DNA from: CBEUVQ01 sp965546615
GTDB taxonomy: Bacteria; Bacillota; Desulfotomaculia; Desulfotomaculales; Desulfohalotomaculaceae
Assembly (NCBI GenBank): GCA_965546615.1
Contig: CBEUVQ010000024.1
Span: 1 to 38,749, forward strand
Length of the DNA stretch: 38,749 bases
Reading direction: 5' to 3'
In this document: piece after piece, positions 1-8,065 of the stretch
How positions within the stretch are numbered: the first letter of the stretch is position 1
How the letters are laid out: every line of letters begins with the position of its first letter
Made by a program: the position numbers and the translations under genes
Notes under the pieces: generated by a model
Told to the model about the DNA's origin: nothing
Database searches by the model: none
What the model saw: only the letters and a program-made list of their open reading frames with translations

Positions 1-55
1 AACCCCGAATAGGTCCACTTTTTTTTAAAGTGTCTACTATTCGGGGTTCAGTTCA
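1..55. mobile_element. Possible collapsed IS3-type remnant (abutting inverted ends)
   Basis: AACCCCGAATAG at 1-12 is the exact reverse complement of CTATTCGGGGTT at 37-48, and an inner CACTTT/AAAGTG pair extends the symmetry around a T-run. Read on the minus strand the right end is TGAACTGAACCCCGAATAG, which resembles terminal repeats of IS3/IS150-group elements as I remember them. No transposase lies between the two ends. It may be a deletion remnant or miniature element; it could equally be a plain hairpin terminator for the ThpR gene that ends at 76. The left part may be cut by the window edge. Confidence 0.35.
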
Positions 56-75
56 AGTTGTACAATCCCTTTCTT

Positions 76-624
76 TTAAAGTTGATACTCTGTCACCTTA
101 GTGTAAACGCGTTTATGCTGAATTTGTTCGCTTTTGAATAAAAACAGTTTGTTTACTTTGACACTGCCGAGGTGCACTTCCCCCAGTTCGTTACAGATGT
201 GGTCAAAGCTGTCCGCAAATATGATATCCTGTCCAATGGTGATATGCGGACGAAACTTTCTCTTTTCAGGTGGAAAGCCAATGGAAGCCAACGAGCGATT
301 AATATCCTGCTGCAAAGACTTTAGTTCTTTAATGTCACCGCTGATCCCCAGCCAAAGCACCCGAACGGAATCTTTTCCGGCAAAAGTACCTATACCGCTT
401 ATTTCTAAGTTAAAAGGGGTTTTCCCGGCACATATATTTTTCATTACATTATCAATCTCAGCCTTTTGACTAACGCTTATTTCATCCAAAAACTTAAGCG
501 TGAGATGAAAATTATCAACATACTTCCATCTGCCTCTTTTGGCTGATTTTTTCAGCCTTTGCTGCAGCTGATAGATTTCATTTTTTAACTCACTATCAAA
601 ATCAATTCCAATAAAAGCTCTTAT
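76..624 (-). CDS. thpR: RNA 2',3'-cyclic phosphodiesterase (2'-5' RNA ligase family)
   Basis: Member of the 2H phosphoesterase superfamily, which opens 2',3'-cyclic phosphate ends of RNA; cytosolic. With the start placed at an ATA codon (624-622) the protein is 182 aa, the normal family length, and carries both catalytic His-x-Thr motifs: HLTL at residues 40-43 and HITI at 127-130. The N-terminus (M)RAFIGID matches the family's first beta strand. A ribosome site GGGGAGG lies 8 nt upstream of the ATA. The frame is closed by a TAA just upstream and contains no ATG, GTG or TTG before the first HxT motif; the first such codon, TTG at 489, would delete that motif. So either a rare AUA start or a sequence error is present. 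It follows the GIY-YIG-like gene by about 34 nt and is probably co-transcribed with it. Confidence 0.85.
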   Translation of the reverse strand: MRAFIGIDFDSELKNEIYQLQQRLKKSAKRGRWKYVDNFHLTLKFLDEISVSQKAEIDNVMKNICAGKTPFNLEISGIGTFAGKDSVRVLWLGISGDIKELKSLQQDINRSLASIGFPPEKRKFRPHITIGQDIIFADSFDHICNELGEVHLGSVKVNKLFLFKSEQIQHKRVYTKVTEYQL

Positions 625-658
625 GGCAGCGACCTCCCCTACCGGTTTTTAAAACAGA

Positions 659-1024
659 TCAGTGTATTTTCTTCTTATAGAATTCTAAGCCTTCTTTGGT
701 CAATTTTTCTTCCCAGATCATCTGCAGCAAAGCTAAATCATCCTTATAATCAGTCTTTGTTTCATCTTTATCGTATTCAAGCTGTTCAAGAATTTCAAAA
801 CTGAAATTATCCTCGCCTAAATCATTCCATTCTTCTTGCAGCTCTTTATAAGGGTGATTACCGGTTGCCAACCTGGCTTTTGTACCGTTAATTCTGCCTC
901 TCAAGTCTTGCACTGCTTCAATATAACACTTGTTGTCAGTTTTTGAGCGAATAATAAATATGCCCATCGGCGGTTTTGCCTGCTTGTATTGGGCAATCAG
1001 CTCTTTTTTTCTCGATTTATCCAT
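659..1024 (-). CDS. Small GIY-YIG-nuclease-like protein
   Basis: 121-aa cytosolic protein. After a Lys-rich N-terminus there is a GIY-YIG-like core: MGIFIIRS (about residues 20-27) stands in for the GIY strand and CYIEAVQDLRGR (about 33-44) for the YIG strand plus conserved Arg, followed by a GxxxFxFEILE pattern. The strict GIY and YIG triplets are degenerate, so nuclease activity is uncertain. I recall similar proteins in anaerobes annotated only as GIY-YIG family, with no known role. The start ATG has a GAAGGGA ribosome site. It is followed by thpR, so it may be part of an RNA-related pair, but that is inference. Confidence 0.6.
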   Translation of the reverse strand: MDKSRKKELIAQYKQAKPPMGIFIIRSKTDNKCYIEAVQDLRGRINGTKARLATGNHPYKELQEEWNDLGEDNFSFEILEQLEYDKDETKTDYKDDLALLQMIWEEKLTKEGLEFYKKKIH

Positions 1025-1058
1025 AAGTTAATATCCCTTCTCTTTTAAAAATTCCGCT

Positions 1059-1841
1059 CTAATGATCAAGCTGCTGTCCGTCGGATTGTTCCATGTTCTT
1101 AAGTTTGGATGTTCTTAAATTTTTTATTCCGGTTCTCACCAGTAAAGCGGCAAATATTATTCGCAGTACCGTTTCAGGTAAAACATGGGCAAAAGAGCCT
1201 CCTAAATATGATCCGATAAAGATGCCGGGAATTAACCAGGGAAGAACACTTGTTTTGACATTTCCCATCCGGTGATGGGTATAAGCTCCGACAAGTCCAA
1301 TAGGAACCATAGCAAGTAAAGATGTACCTTGGGCAGTGTACTGTTCAAAACCGGCCAGCAGCACCATTAAAGGTATCATAATGCTGCCGCCTCCCACTCC
1401 CATCATCCCAGCGAGAAAGCCGGTAAAACTTCCCGTTAATAAAAATAATAATATTTTCAGCCAACCTGCAACTTCTTCAGCCGTCTGGGGAAGATAAGGT
1501 TTTACAACCAGCAGTAAAGCCACTACGATTAAAAATGCACCAAAATACTTCTTAAGTTTCCCTTCCGAAATGTCATTGGCAAATCGTGCCCCGGCGCGCG
1601 CGGTAAATATTGCTGTAGACGCCAGCAGTGCTGCCGCTGTTATATCCACAGAACCATTGACAGCATAAGTAACCGCACCTGATAATCCTGTAAAAACCAA
1701 TGCCAGAAGGCTGGTGCCGTGAGCTTTATGCTGACTCATTTTGAGAATGCTTATCATCAGCGGAATCATTATTATGCCGCCGCCAACGCCGACAAGTCCT
1801 CCAAAAAAACCTGCTGCCCAACCAATTAATAACGCCTTCAT
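1059..1841 (-). CDS. TSUP (TauE/SafE) family anion permease
   Basis: 260-aa integral membrane protein with the two-fold repeat of the TSUP family: GWAAGFFGGLVGVGGGIIMIP at the N-terminus (about residues 8-28) and a second glycine-rich copy, AGMMGVGGGSIMIPLMV, near 144-160. About seven or eight hydrophobic segments are visible. Family members export small anions such as sulfite, sulfoacetate or thiosulfate, or take up sulfur compounds; the substrate cannot be read from sequence. It lies about 18 kb from the Xsc operon and is not linked to it, but it is the only candidate sulfite exporter in the window. The start has a TAGGAG ribosome site. Confidence 0.8.
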   Translation of the reverse strand: MKALLIGWAAGFFGGLVGVGGGIIMIPLMISILKMSQHKAHGTSLLALVFTGLSGAVTYAVNGSVDITAAALLASTAIFTARAGARFANDISEGKLKKYFGAFLIVVALLLVVKPYLPQTAEEVAGWLKILLFLLTGSFTGFLAGMMGVGGGSIMIPLMVLLAGFEQYTAQGTSLLAMVPIGLVGAYTHHRMGNVKTSVLPWLIPGIFIGSYLGGSFAHVLPETVLRIIFAALLVRTGIKNLRTSKLKNMEQSDGQQLDH

Positions 1842-1986
1842 CTTTGGTTTCTCCTAACTAGTGTGATAACGCAGTTTCAAATTCCCTAAAAAGAGGGTAC
1901 CTTAATATTATATAGCGAAAAGCAGTTTGCTGCACAGTATCTTGATAAAACAATTGCCGTTAAAAACATTCGAGCGGGCAGTCTTT

Positions 1987-2781
1987 CTATATCTGCAAAT
2001 CTCTATTTTTATAAAATATATAAGTCGCCCAAAATAACGCTGCAATAATGACAGCAGATAAGACAATATAAACCGGTTCAAATCCTGTGTCATACAGATT
2101 TTTCGCATCAAAATATTTAAACGGTGTAAGGTACTTAAGATTTTCTATCCTGTCATTCAAATCAACCGCAACAGATAATATAAATGTAAACAGCAGTACC
2201 GCTACAGAAAAGGACAAAGCATTCTTAGGACGTCTGCTGACAGCCGCTGCAGCTGTACCGATAAACAAAAATATAAACTGTAAAACCAGCATCCCAATCA
2301 TCAATTTTGTTACATATTCAATGAACGCCTCCCTGCTGCTGTATTTTTGCAGCAGCAGAATTGAGGAAACAAAAGTTACCAAATTAAAGATTAATATATT
2401 GACCAAAGATGCTAACAATTTTGAAGTTATTACTTTATTTCTGGAAATAGGTTTTATAAACAAAAACTCTGCCGTTTTATCCCGTTCCTCTTTGGATATT
2501 ATATTTGCCCCCAGCATTACTGCATGAATCGCAGCCATCACTGCCAGGTAAACAAAAAGCACGCCGTAATAACCGGTGGCTTTTGTCAAATCGAAAGAAC
2601 CCAAACCCATAATAACTTTAAGCGACGACGGCATGTAAGCCAGCAAATCATTGACAGATTGCCCCGAAGCTGACAAACCTGCATATTTAACCATACTGCC
2701 TGCAACAAACAAAATCATACCGCCACTCCATATAATAAGAGCTTTTCTGTTGGCTTTCATCTCTCGCGCAAACACATTCAT
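1987..2781 (-). CDS. ABC-2 type transporter permease
   Basis: 264-aa membrane protein with six predicted hydrophobic segments: one after MNVFAREMKANRKALIIWSG, then a cluster from about residue 80 onward, and a C-terminal FYKNRD tail. It is clearly paralogous to the next gene upstream in the operon: both have a YYG or YYS segment, then an ISKE or VSKE motif with R-x-KTA-x-FL and KP-x-(S/T)R-x-K. Start ATG at 2781 is chosen because GGGAGG lies 7 nt upstream; the TTG two codons earlier is too close. It is the last gene of an ATPase-permease-permease operon and probably forms the heteromeric membrane part of an exporter, perhaps for a drug or peptide. Substrate unknown. Confidence 0.8.
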   Translation of the reverse strand: MNVFAREMKANRKALIIWSGGMILFVAGSMVKYAGLSASGQSVNDLLAYMPSSLKVIMGLGSFDLTKATGYYGVLFVYLAVMAAIHAVMLGANIISKEERDKTAEFLFIKPISRNKVITSKLLASLVNILIFNLVTFVSSILLLQKYSSREAFIEYVTKLMIGMLVLQFIFLFIGTAAAAVSRRPKNALSFSVAVLLFTFILSVAVDLNDRIENLKYLTPFKYFDAKNLYDTGFEPVYIVLSAVIIAALFWATYIFYKNRDLQI

Positions 2782-2814
2782 AAGCAAACCTCCCTTCTGC
2801 CAAAACGTACTGAG

Positions 2815-3612
2815 CTATACTGCATGAATATCCCGTTTGCAGTAAATAAAATAACCGGCTGTAATCGCTGCAGCAATAAAAACAACGGCTGCAATTACAA
2901 AGGGGTATTCATAAGCGGCGTTTTGCATTATATAGTCAAAGTCAAAATATTTAAAAGGCGTAACATAGCGCAGAGCGGTATCTTCTGTTGTCGAAGCCAA
3001 AGCCCCAATGATAAAAAAGGCAAATACCGTACCCAAAGAGATGGAAATTACTGATTTAATGCCGGGAAGTGCAGCAGAAACGATGAACCCCAACGCCAGA
3101 AAAATAAGCTGCAGGAAAAATAACGTCAGAGAAATCAGCAGAAATATTTTTATACTGAATTCTTTTGTTTCCACCACAGAAGCAACACCGGCCGCCGCCA
3201 ATAAATAAAATACATTTGTGATGACCAAAGAGGTGCACGCTGCCAAAAGCTTTGCCATCATAATTTTTGTGCGGGTAACAGGTTTCGCCAAAAGAAAATC
3301 TGCTGTCTTTTCCCGCACTTCTTTAGATACAATGGACACTGCTAAAATCATCGCCTGAACTGCCCCAAAAAGGGAAATATACAAAAAAATATAAGAATAA
3401 TATCCTAAAACAGAATCTATATTCTCCACAGAAAGCCCAACAGCCATTCTTACTTCCTCCGGAAAGCCCGCCAGTAATTTTTTAAACTCTTCCGCCTCCT
3501 GCGAAATATAGGGAAACATGGACAGAAAAAGAATAACCAACGCCACCAAAGCCAATGTCCAGATGAAAGTAAATCTACTATAAGCCTTCAATTCATGGAG
3601 GAATATATTCAC
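2815..3612 (-). CDS. ABC-2 type transporter permease
   Basis: 265-aa permease, paralogue of its downstream neighbour. MNIFLHELKAYSRFTFIW leads into the first membrane helix; the SIVSKEVREKTADFLLAKP stretch near residues 99-117 is the cytoplasmic coupling region typical of this ABC-2 family. Five more hydrophobic segments follow, ending in YFIYCKRDI. The start is GTG at 3612, with a GGGAGG ribosome site made by the last codons of the ATPase gene, so translation is probably coupled: the ATPase stop lies only 5 nt away. Together the two permeases and ATPase form an exporter of unknown substrate. Confidence 0.8.
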   Translation of the reverse strand: MNIFLHELKAYSRFTFIWTLALVALVILFLSMFPYISQEAEEFKKLLAGFPEEVRMAVGLSVENIDSVLGYYSYIFLYISLFGAVQAMILAVSIVSKEVREKTADFLLAKPVTRTKIMMAKLLAACTSLVITNVFYLLAAAGVASVVETKEFSIKIFLLISLTLFFLQLIFLALGFIVSAALPGIKSVISISLGTVFAFFIIGALASTTEDTALRYVTPFKYFDFDYIMQNAAYEYPFVIAAVVFIAAAITAGYFIYCKRDIHAV

Positions 3613-3617
3613 CGCTT

Positions 3618-4502
3618 TTAGGCCTCCCTTTCATAATAATGCAGAAAGATTTCTTCAAGGTCGGGTTCCTCTATCCAGACATTGCATATTTCTATTCCGG
3701 AAATCTTTTGCACAATCAAATTAATATTGCCTCGAAATAAAAAACTGATAACGTTTTGCTTTACCTCCAGATTGCTCACGCCGTCGATATTAAAGTAATT
3801 TTCATCTATCTTCGCCGCTGTTTGCACTTTGATTTTTTTATAGTTGTTTTCCTGCAGTGCACTGATCTTTTCCAGCTGTATGATTTTGCCTTCTTTAATA
3901 ATGGCCACGCGGTCACACAATCTTTGAACCTCACCTAAAATATGAGATGAAAACAAGATGGTGGCACCTTTTTTATTCTCCTGCAGCAAAAGTTCAAAAA
4001 ACTTTTGCTGCATAAGCGGATCCAAGCCACCGGTAGGTTCATCAAGAATAATCAATTTGGGCTCATGAAGCAGTCCCTGAACAATTCCTACTTTCTTTTT
4101 ATTGCCGAAAGACAAGTCATCAATCTTTTTATAAAGATCAAGCTCCATAATTTCTGCCAACTCTTTTATCCTTTTCGTGCAATCTTTTTGATAGAAACTG
4201 GCGGAGTATTCTAATAAATCGATTACTTTCATGTCGTCATAATAAAACACTTCCGCCGGCAGGTAACCTATTTCCTTTTTTATTTCCGGTCCATATTTTA
4301 TGCAGTCTTTTCCGAATATCTTGGCACTTCCACCGGTAGGATAAATAAGTCCTAATAAAATTCGGATTGTCGTTGACTTTCCTGCGCCGTTAGGGCCGAT
4401 AAAGCCAAAGATCTCTTTCTCGCCGACATTAAAGCTGACATCAATAATCCCGCGCTCTTGGCCATAGTACTTTGTCAAATTATTTATTTCTATAACATTC
4501 AT
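3618..4502 (-). CDS. ABC transporter ATP-binding protein
   Basis: 294-aa ATPase that powers the two adjoining ABC-2 permeases at the membrane. Visible motifs: Walker A GPNGAGKST (near residues 37-45), signature LSFGNKKKVGI, Walker B LIILDEPTGGLDP, and the switch His in SSHILGEV. A C-terminal extension of about 80 residues, common in drug or bacteriocin exporters, follows. ATG at 4502 is preferred over an upstream GTG at 4523 because the ribosome site AAGGGGA lies between them. First gene of the operon; 231 nt separate it from the MFS gene, including that gene's terminator. Confidence 0.88.
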   Translation of the reverse strand: MNVIEINNLTKYYGQERGIIDVSFNVGEKEIFGFIGPNGAGKSTTIRILLGLIYPTGGSAKIFGKDCIKYGPEIKKEIGYLPAEVFYYDDMKVIDLLEYSASFYQKDCTKRIKELAEIMELDLYKKIDDLSFGNKKKVGIVQGLLHEPKLIILDEPTGGLDPLMQQKFFELLLQENKKGATILFSSHILGEVQRLCDRVAIIKEGKIIQLEKISALQENNYKKIKVQTAAKIDENYFNIDGVSNLEVKQNVISFLFRGNINLIVQKISGIEICNVWIEEPDLEEIFLHYYEREA

Positions 4503-4628
4503 TTCTGCATCCCCTTCATGCACTAATCAAAGACATTCTGCCTACCCATTCACAAAAATATTTTTCTCACACCTTTAACAAAATACTCGTTTATTGTCAT
4601 TGGCGCAGCAACCTTTAAATCAACAGAA

Positions 4629-4654
4629 AAAGGGCAGCTGCACAGCTGCCCTTT
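4629..4654 (-). terminator. Intrinsic terminator after the MFS gene
   Basis: Perfect 12-bp stem AAAGGGCAGCTG / CAGCTGCCCTTT with a 2-nt loop. On the minus strand the stem runs into a T-rich tail, placing it about 80 nt after the MFS stop codon. The plus strand has only a short T-run. Confidence 0.75.
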
Positions 4655-4733
4655 ATATAGTCACTAAGCACCAACGGAAAATGACTGCCTGGAAGGAATC
4701 ATAAATCCATTAACAATAACACTGTTTATTTTA

Positions 4734-5894
4734 CTAATATTCCATTTTTTGTTTAACAGGCTCTTTCCAATAAATCGTTAAAGCAATGCCCAGTATTAAC
4801 GTAAATGCTGCAAAGTAGAACGGATAGTTTAGATTAATATCAAAAAGTTTACCGCCTACCAACGGCCCAAAAACATTGCCAAGACCGGTAAACATGGAGT
4901 TCATACCGCCGACAAACCCCTGCTCTTTGCCGGCTATTTTCGATAAATAATTGGTAACGGCCGGACGCATCATATCAAATCCGACAAAGACGGTAAATGT
5001 AACGAGCATAATTGTAATATATGTGTTGACAATAGTTGTAAAAATTACGAGTATAGCGGAAAAAATTAGGCAGTAACGAATTAAACGAATTTCTCCCCAC
5101 CATAGGGTAAAACGATCAAAGAAGAAAATTTGACCAATACCACCGATAACCGCTCCTCCTGTAATCATTACGGCAATATCTTTAGGTGTAAAGCCGAACT
5201 TATGATCAGCAAATAAAGAAAACAGTGATTCAAATGAAGCCAAACCGAATGATGAAATTAAAATTATTAAACACGGAATGAAATATATTGGTGAAAATAC
5301 TTTTTTTAATCCCTTTTTCTGCTCGACGACATTTTCATTTTCCGGATTTCTTTCCGGTTCGCGCAGTAAAACAAAAGAAAGCACAGCAGCAGTCCCACCT
5401 AATCCGGCAGCAGTAAAAAACGGTATTCTGTGCCCAAATTCCGCTAAAAACCCACCGATTGCCGGCCCAATAATAAATCCGGTATTAATGGCCGCCGCCA
5501 TATAGCCCAATGCTTTAGGACGCGTTTTTATCGTGGTAATATCGGCAATGTAGGCGGTAACGGCAGGCATAATAAATGCCGCACTTATTCCTCCAAGCAC
5601 ACGGGAAATAAATAATACTTCTACCGTTTCGCCAATTCCGAATAAAAACTCAGAAAATGCAAAAAACAAAAGACCAATAACAATAATTATTTTTCTTCCG
5701 AATTTATCAGTCCAGCGTCCGGCAATTGGGGAAACAAATAATTGCGTTAATGCAAATACCGCAACTAAATAGCCGACGACAGTACCCGAAATATGCAGCT
5801 CATTCATAATCGTCGGCAAAACAGGAATTACAATGCTGATACCCAAAAAGGCGATAAATATATTTAATAAAAGCAAACTCAATGTATATGTCAT
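4734..5894 (-). CDS. MFS multidrug/tetracycline-type efflux transporter
   Basis: 386-aa major facilitator protein with 12 predicted membrane helices. The DHA1 signature motif A, GRWTDKFGRK, sits between helices 2 and 3 (near residues 60-70), and the motif C-like GFIIGPAIGGFLAEFG lies in helix 5. Its overall pattern fits proton-coupled drug exporters of the TetA/NorA/Bmr group, but the substrate cannot be assigned. ATG at 5894 has GGAAGG just upstream; an in-frame upstream start would add eight residues with no better ribosome site. It follows the metallophosphoesterase by 27 nt and ends at a strong terminator. Confidence 0.8.
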   Translation of the reverse strand: MTYTLSLLLLNIFIAFLGISIVIPVLPTIMNELHISGTVVGYLVAVFALTQLFVSPIAGRWTDKFGRKIIIVIGLLFFAFSEFLFGIGETVEVLFISRVLGGISAAFIMPAVTAYIADITTIKTRPKALGYMAAAINTGFIIGPAIGGFLAEFGHRIPFFTAAGLGGTAAVLSFVLLREPERNPENENVVEQKKGLKKVFSPIYFIPCLIILISSFGLASFESLFSLFADHKFGFTPKDIAVMITGGAVIGGIGQIFFFDRFTLWWGEIRLIRYCLIFSAILVIFTTIVNTYITIMLVTFTVFVGFDMMRPAVTNYLSKIAGKEQGFVGGMNSMFTGLGNVFGPLVGGKLFDINLNYPFYFAAFTLILGIALTIYWKEPVKQKMEY

Positions 5895-5921
5895 AGTACC
5901 TTCCTTTACGTCCCGCACATT

Positions 5922-6782
5922 TTATTCTTCACATTTTAAAGTTACAGCAACAATCTCCGGACGATTAAATATTCTGATTGGAATAATGCTGTTGCCTAAC
6001 CCTCTGCTGACAAACATAGTTGTTGATTCTTTAGTATAGCTTCCGCTTGTATATTTGGGAAACAGCCCCTGATCCGGTGCAACCATCCCACCTATAAAGG
6101 GTATTCTAAATTGACCGCCGTGAGCGTGCCCGGCAAAAACCAAATCTATGCTGCTTGCACAATACAAGTCAAAAAGTTCGGGTCGGTGACAAAGCAGCAC
6201 CTTAAACCCATCACTCCTTGACCATTTCTGTAATTGTTTCTCTAAATTGCTTGTATTTGTGCCTTCCAAGTAATTCGAAGTAAAAAAATCCGGATCAGAT
6301 AAACCAACAAGTTGTACTGCGCTGTCTCCTTTTAAAATTTCTGCAGCAATATCATCCATAACGTAAACTCCGGAATCAATCAATCTTTTCTTTATCTGAG
6401 AATACTTTCCTGACCACGCTTCATGATTGCCGGAAACATAATAAACCGGAGCAATTTTTACCGCTCCGTCAATAAAGCACATTGCTGTGTCAAAATCAAA
6501 TCTGCGCCTGTCTATCAAATCTCCTGTAACAACAATAATATCAGGTGATAATCTTTCCAGCCGGCTTAATAACTTAGATTGGTTTTGTCCAAACATTTTA
6601 TTGTGCAAATCGGAAATATGAACAATTCTAAAACCGTTAAAATCAGCAGGCACCTTGGAATTATAATAGCTAAAACTTGAAATTACAATACTGTTATTCT
6701 GCCAAATGCAAAACATTAACAGTGATATACTGGTTAGAAAAATCAAAAACAGTATTTTATATCTGTTAAACAGCTTTTTCAT
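5922..6782 (-). CDS. Membrane-anchored metallophosphoesterase (YkuE/YaeI-like)
   Basis: 286-aa calcineurin-like phosphoesterase. Residues 1-30 form a positively charged start and one membrane helix, so the catalytic domain probably faces outside. The two-metal motifs are all present in order: HISDLHN, VVTGDLID, VSGNHE, LLCHRPE and FAGHAHGGQF. The family includes UDP-2,3-diacylglucosamine hydrolase-like and YkuE-type enzymes, which act on phosphodiesters at the envelope; the exact substrate is unknown. The ribosome site AAAGAGG precedes ATG. It heads a two-gene operon with the MFS exporter. Confidence 0.85.
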   Translation of the reverse strand: MKKLFNRYKILFLIFLTSISLLMFCIWQNNSIVISSFSYYNSKVPADFNGFRIVHISDLHNKMFGQNQSKLLSRLERLSPDIIVVTGDLIDRRRFDFDTAMCFIDGAVKIAPVYYVSGNHEAWSGKYSQIKKRLIDSGVYVMDDIAAEILKGDSAVQLVGLSDPDFFTSNYLEGTNTSNLEKQLQKWSRSDGFKVLLCHRPELFDLYCASSIDLVFAGHAHGGQFRIPFIGGMVAPDQGLFPKYTSGSYTKESTTMFVSRGLGNSIIPIRIFNRPEIVAVTLKCEE

Positions 6783-6851
6783 TTTAATACCTCTTTAAAT
6801 AAAAATAAAGCTTTATTCCAGACCAATGCCGCATATCTGTCAGTCACACCA

Positions 6852-6887
6852 AACCCACTCAGATAAATTATTCTATCTGCGTGGGTT
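6852..6887 (-). terminator. Hairpin between HxlR gene and metallophosphoesterase gene
   Basis: AACCCAC and GTGGGTT (6852-6858, 6881-6887) with inner AGATA/TATCT arms form a long stem. The T-tract after it is short on both strands, so it may be a weak terminator or a structured transcript end after the HxlR gene. Confidence 0.4.
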
Positions 6888-6905
6888 CTTCTTGAATCTC
6901 ACTCA

Positions 6906-7259
6906 TTATTCAGACTGCGAGCGTTTGTAGTAATCTTTTCCCCAATCACACATCATTCTGAGAATAGGCATTAAAGTCTCTCCTAATTCCGATAACGAGT
7001 ATTCGACCTTTGGAGGAACCTGCGGATAAACTTTTCTGTTCACCAAACCGTCTGCTTCTAATTCTCTCAGCTGCTGCGTAAGCATTTTGGGAGTTGTATG
7101 AGGAAGCAGCCTTTTTAATTCACTGAATCGTTTTGTTCCCTGACAGCCCAAATGCCAAATAATAAGCGGCTTCCATTTTCCTCCGATTAAATCTATCGTT
7201 ATCTCAAAAGTGCATGTGTAATTTTTATTCTTAATTTTAAAGGTTTGACCGGAACCCAT
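6906..7259 (-). CDS. HxlR-family transcriptional regulator
   Basis: 117-aa winged-helix DNA-binding protein. The family signature is clear: C-F-E-x-T-I-D-x-I-GGKWK-x-LI-I-WHL, then RFSELKRLLP, TPKMLTQQLRELEADGLV and the wing VEYSLSELG. HxlR proteins sense aldehydes, quinones, diamide or other electrophiles and regulate detoxification genes, often a divergent oxidoreductase. A single Cys in the TCTFEITI segment matches the redox-sensing Cys of several members. ATG at 7259 is chosen because GGAAGGG lies about 8 nt upstream; a GTG at 7268 overlaps that site. It is divergent from the iron-sulfur flavoprotein at 7391 and probably controls it. Confidence 0.88.
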   Translation of the reverse strand: MGSGQTFKIKNKNYTCTFEITIDLIGGKWKPLIIWHLGCQGTKRFSELKRLLPHTTPKMLTQQLRELEADGLVNRKVYPQVPPKVEYSLSELGETLMPILRMMCDWGKDYYKRSQSE

Positions 7260-7292
7260 AATATACACCCTTCCAACAGTATATTTTTGGAT

Positions 7293-7310
7293 ACTATACT
7301 ACAAAATAGT
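7293..7310. promoter_or_regulatory. Candidate HxlR operator
   Basis: Inverted repeat ACTAT-N8-ATAGT in the 131-nt region between the divergent HxlR and flavoprotein genes. Its position near the middle of the promoter region fits autoregulation plus control of the flavoprotein gene. Assigned from symmetry and position only. Confidence 0.4.
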
Positions 7311-7390
7311 GCGTACTTGTTATAAATAAACTTAATTTATATAATAACATCACAAATAGTTGAAAACAATAATCAGGAGGGATATGCAAA

Positions 7391-8020
7391 ATGAAAGTTG
7401 TTGCATTTAACGGCAGCCCTAAAAAAGAAGGCAATACATATCATGCTATAAAAATGGTAGCGGAAGAATTAGAAAAAGAAAATATAGAAGTTGAGATTAT
7501 CCATGTAGGAAACAAGACTATAAGAGGCTGCCTGGCATGCAATACTTGTAAGAAAAATAAAGATGAAAAATGTGTTATTAATAACGACGAAGTAAATGAA
7601 TGGATACAGAAAATGAAAGAAGCAGACGGTATAATACTGGGCTCTCCGGTGCACTACTCCGGTATAGGCGGAGCGATAAAATGTTTCTTGGACAGAGCCT
7701 TTTATATTGCGGGCAGCGGCATGTTAAGGCATAAAGTAGGGGCAGCTGTGGTAGCTGTTAGACGTTCAGGCGGAATTACTGCTTTTAATCAATTAAATCA
7801 CTATCTGCATTATGCCGAAATGCTTATACCAACTTCAAATTACTGGAATGTAATCCATGGAACAAAACCGGGAGAAGCTAAAGAAGACGAAGAAGGAAAA
7901 CAAATAATGCGCGTTCTCGGGAAAAATATGGCCTGGCTGATGAAATTAGTTGAAAACGGAAAAGATAAAGTACCAGCACCGGACAAAGAGAAAAAAGTAT
8001 TTACAAACTTTATCCGCTAA
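7391..8020 (+). CDS. Iron-sulfur flavoprotein / NADPH-dependent FMN reductase family
   Basis: 209-aa cytosolic protein with a flavodoxin-like fold: FNGSPKKEGNT near residues 6-16 is the FMN phosphate loop and GSPVHYSGIGG near 90-100 the second flavin loop. Between them is the compact cysteine motif C47-x2-C50-x2-C53-x7-C61, typical of the Isf family that binds one [4Fe-4S] cluster per subunit. Isf proteins transfer electrons from ferredoxin to oxygen, peroxide or quinone-like acceptors in anaerobes. Ribosome site CAGGAGGG before ATG. The divergent HxlR regulator suggests induction by an electrophile or redox stress. Confidence 0.85.
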   Translation: MKVVAFNGSPKKEGNTYHAIKMVAEELEKENIEVEIIHVGNKTIRGCLACNTCKKNKDEKCVINNDEVNEWIQKMKEADGIILGSPVHYSGIGGAIKCFLDRAFYIAGSGMLRHKVGAAVVAVRRSGGITAFNQLNHYLHYAEMLIPTSNYWNVIHGTKPGEAKEDEEGKQIMRVLGKNMAWLMKLVENGKDKVPAPDKEKKVFTNFIR

Positions 8021-8065
8021 TTAGCACGACTGCGCTAATACGGCATCTATGCTGCCGCAGATAGC

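Noticed and set aside
2065..2095. tRNA-like GGTTCAAATCC word
   Set aside because: It lies inside an ABC permease coding region and lacks a cloverleaf or a matching acceptor stem.
1908..2111. Small minus-strand frame overlapping the end of the ABC permease
   Set aside because: It is out of frame with a well-supported permease gene and has no ribosome site or recognisable product.
4629..4654. Operator for a dimeric regulator
   Set aside because: The perfect palindrome has a 2-nt loop and a T-rich tail on the minus strand right after the MFS gene, which fits a terminator better.
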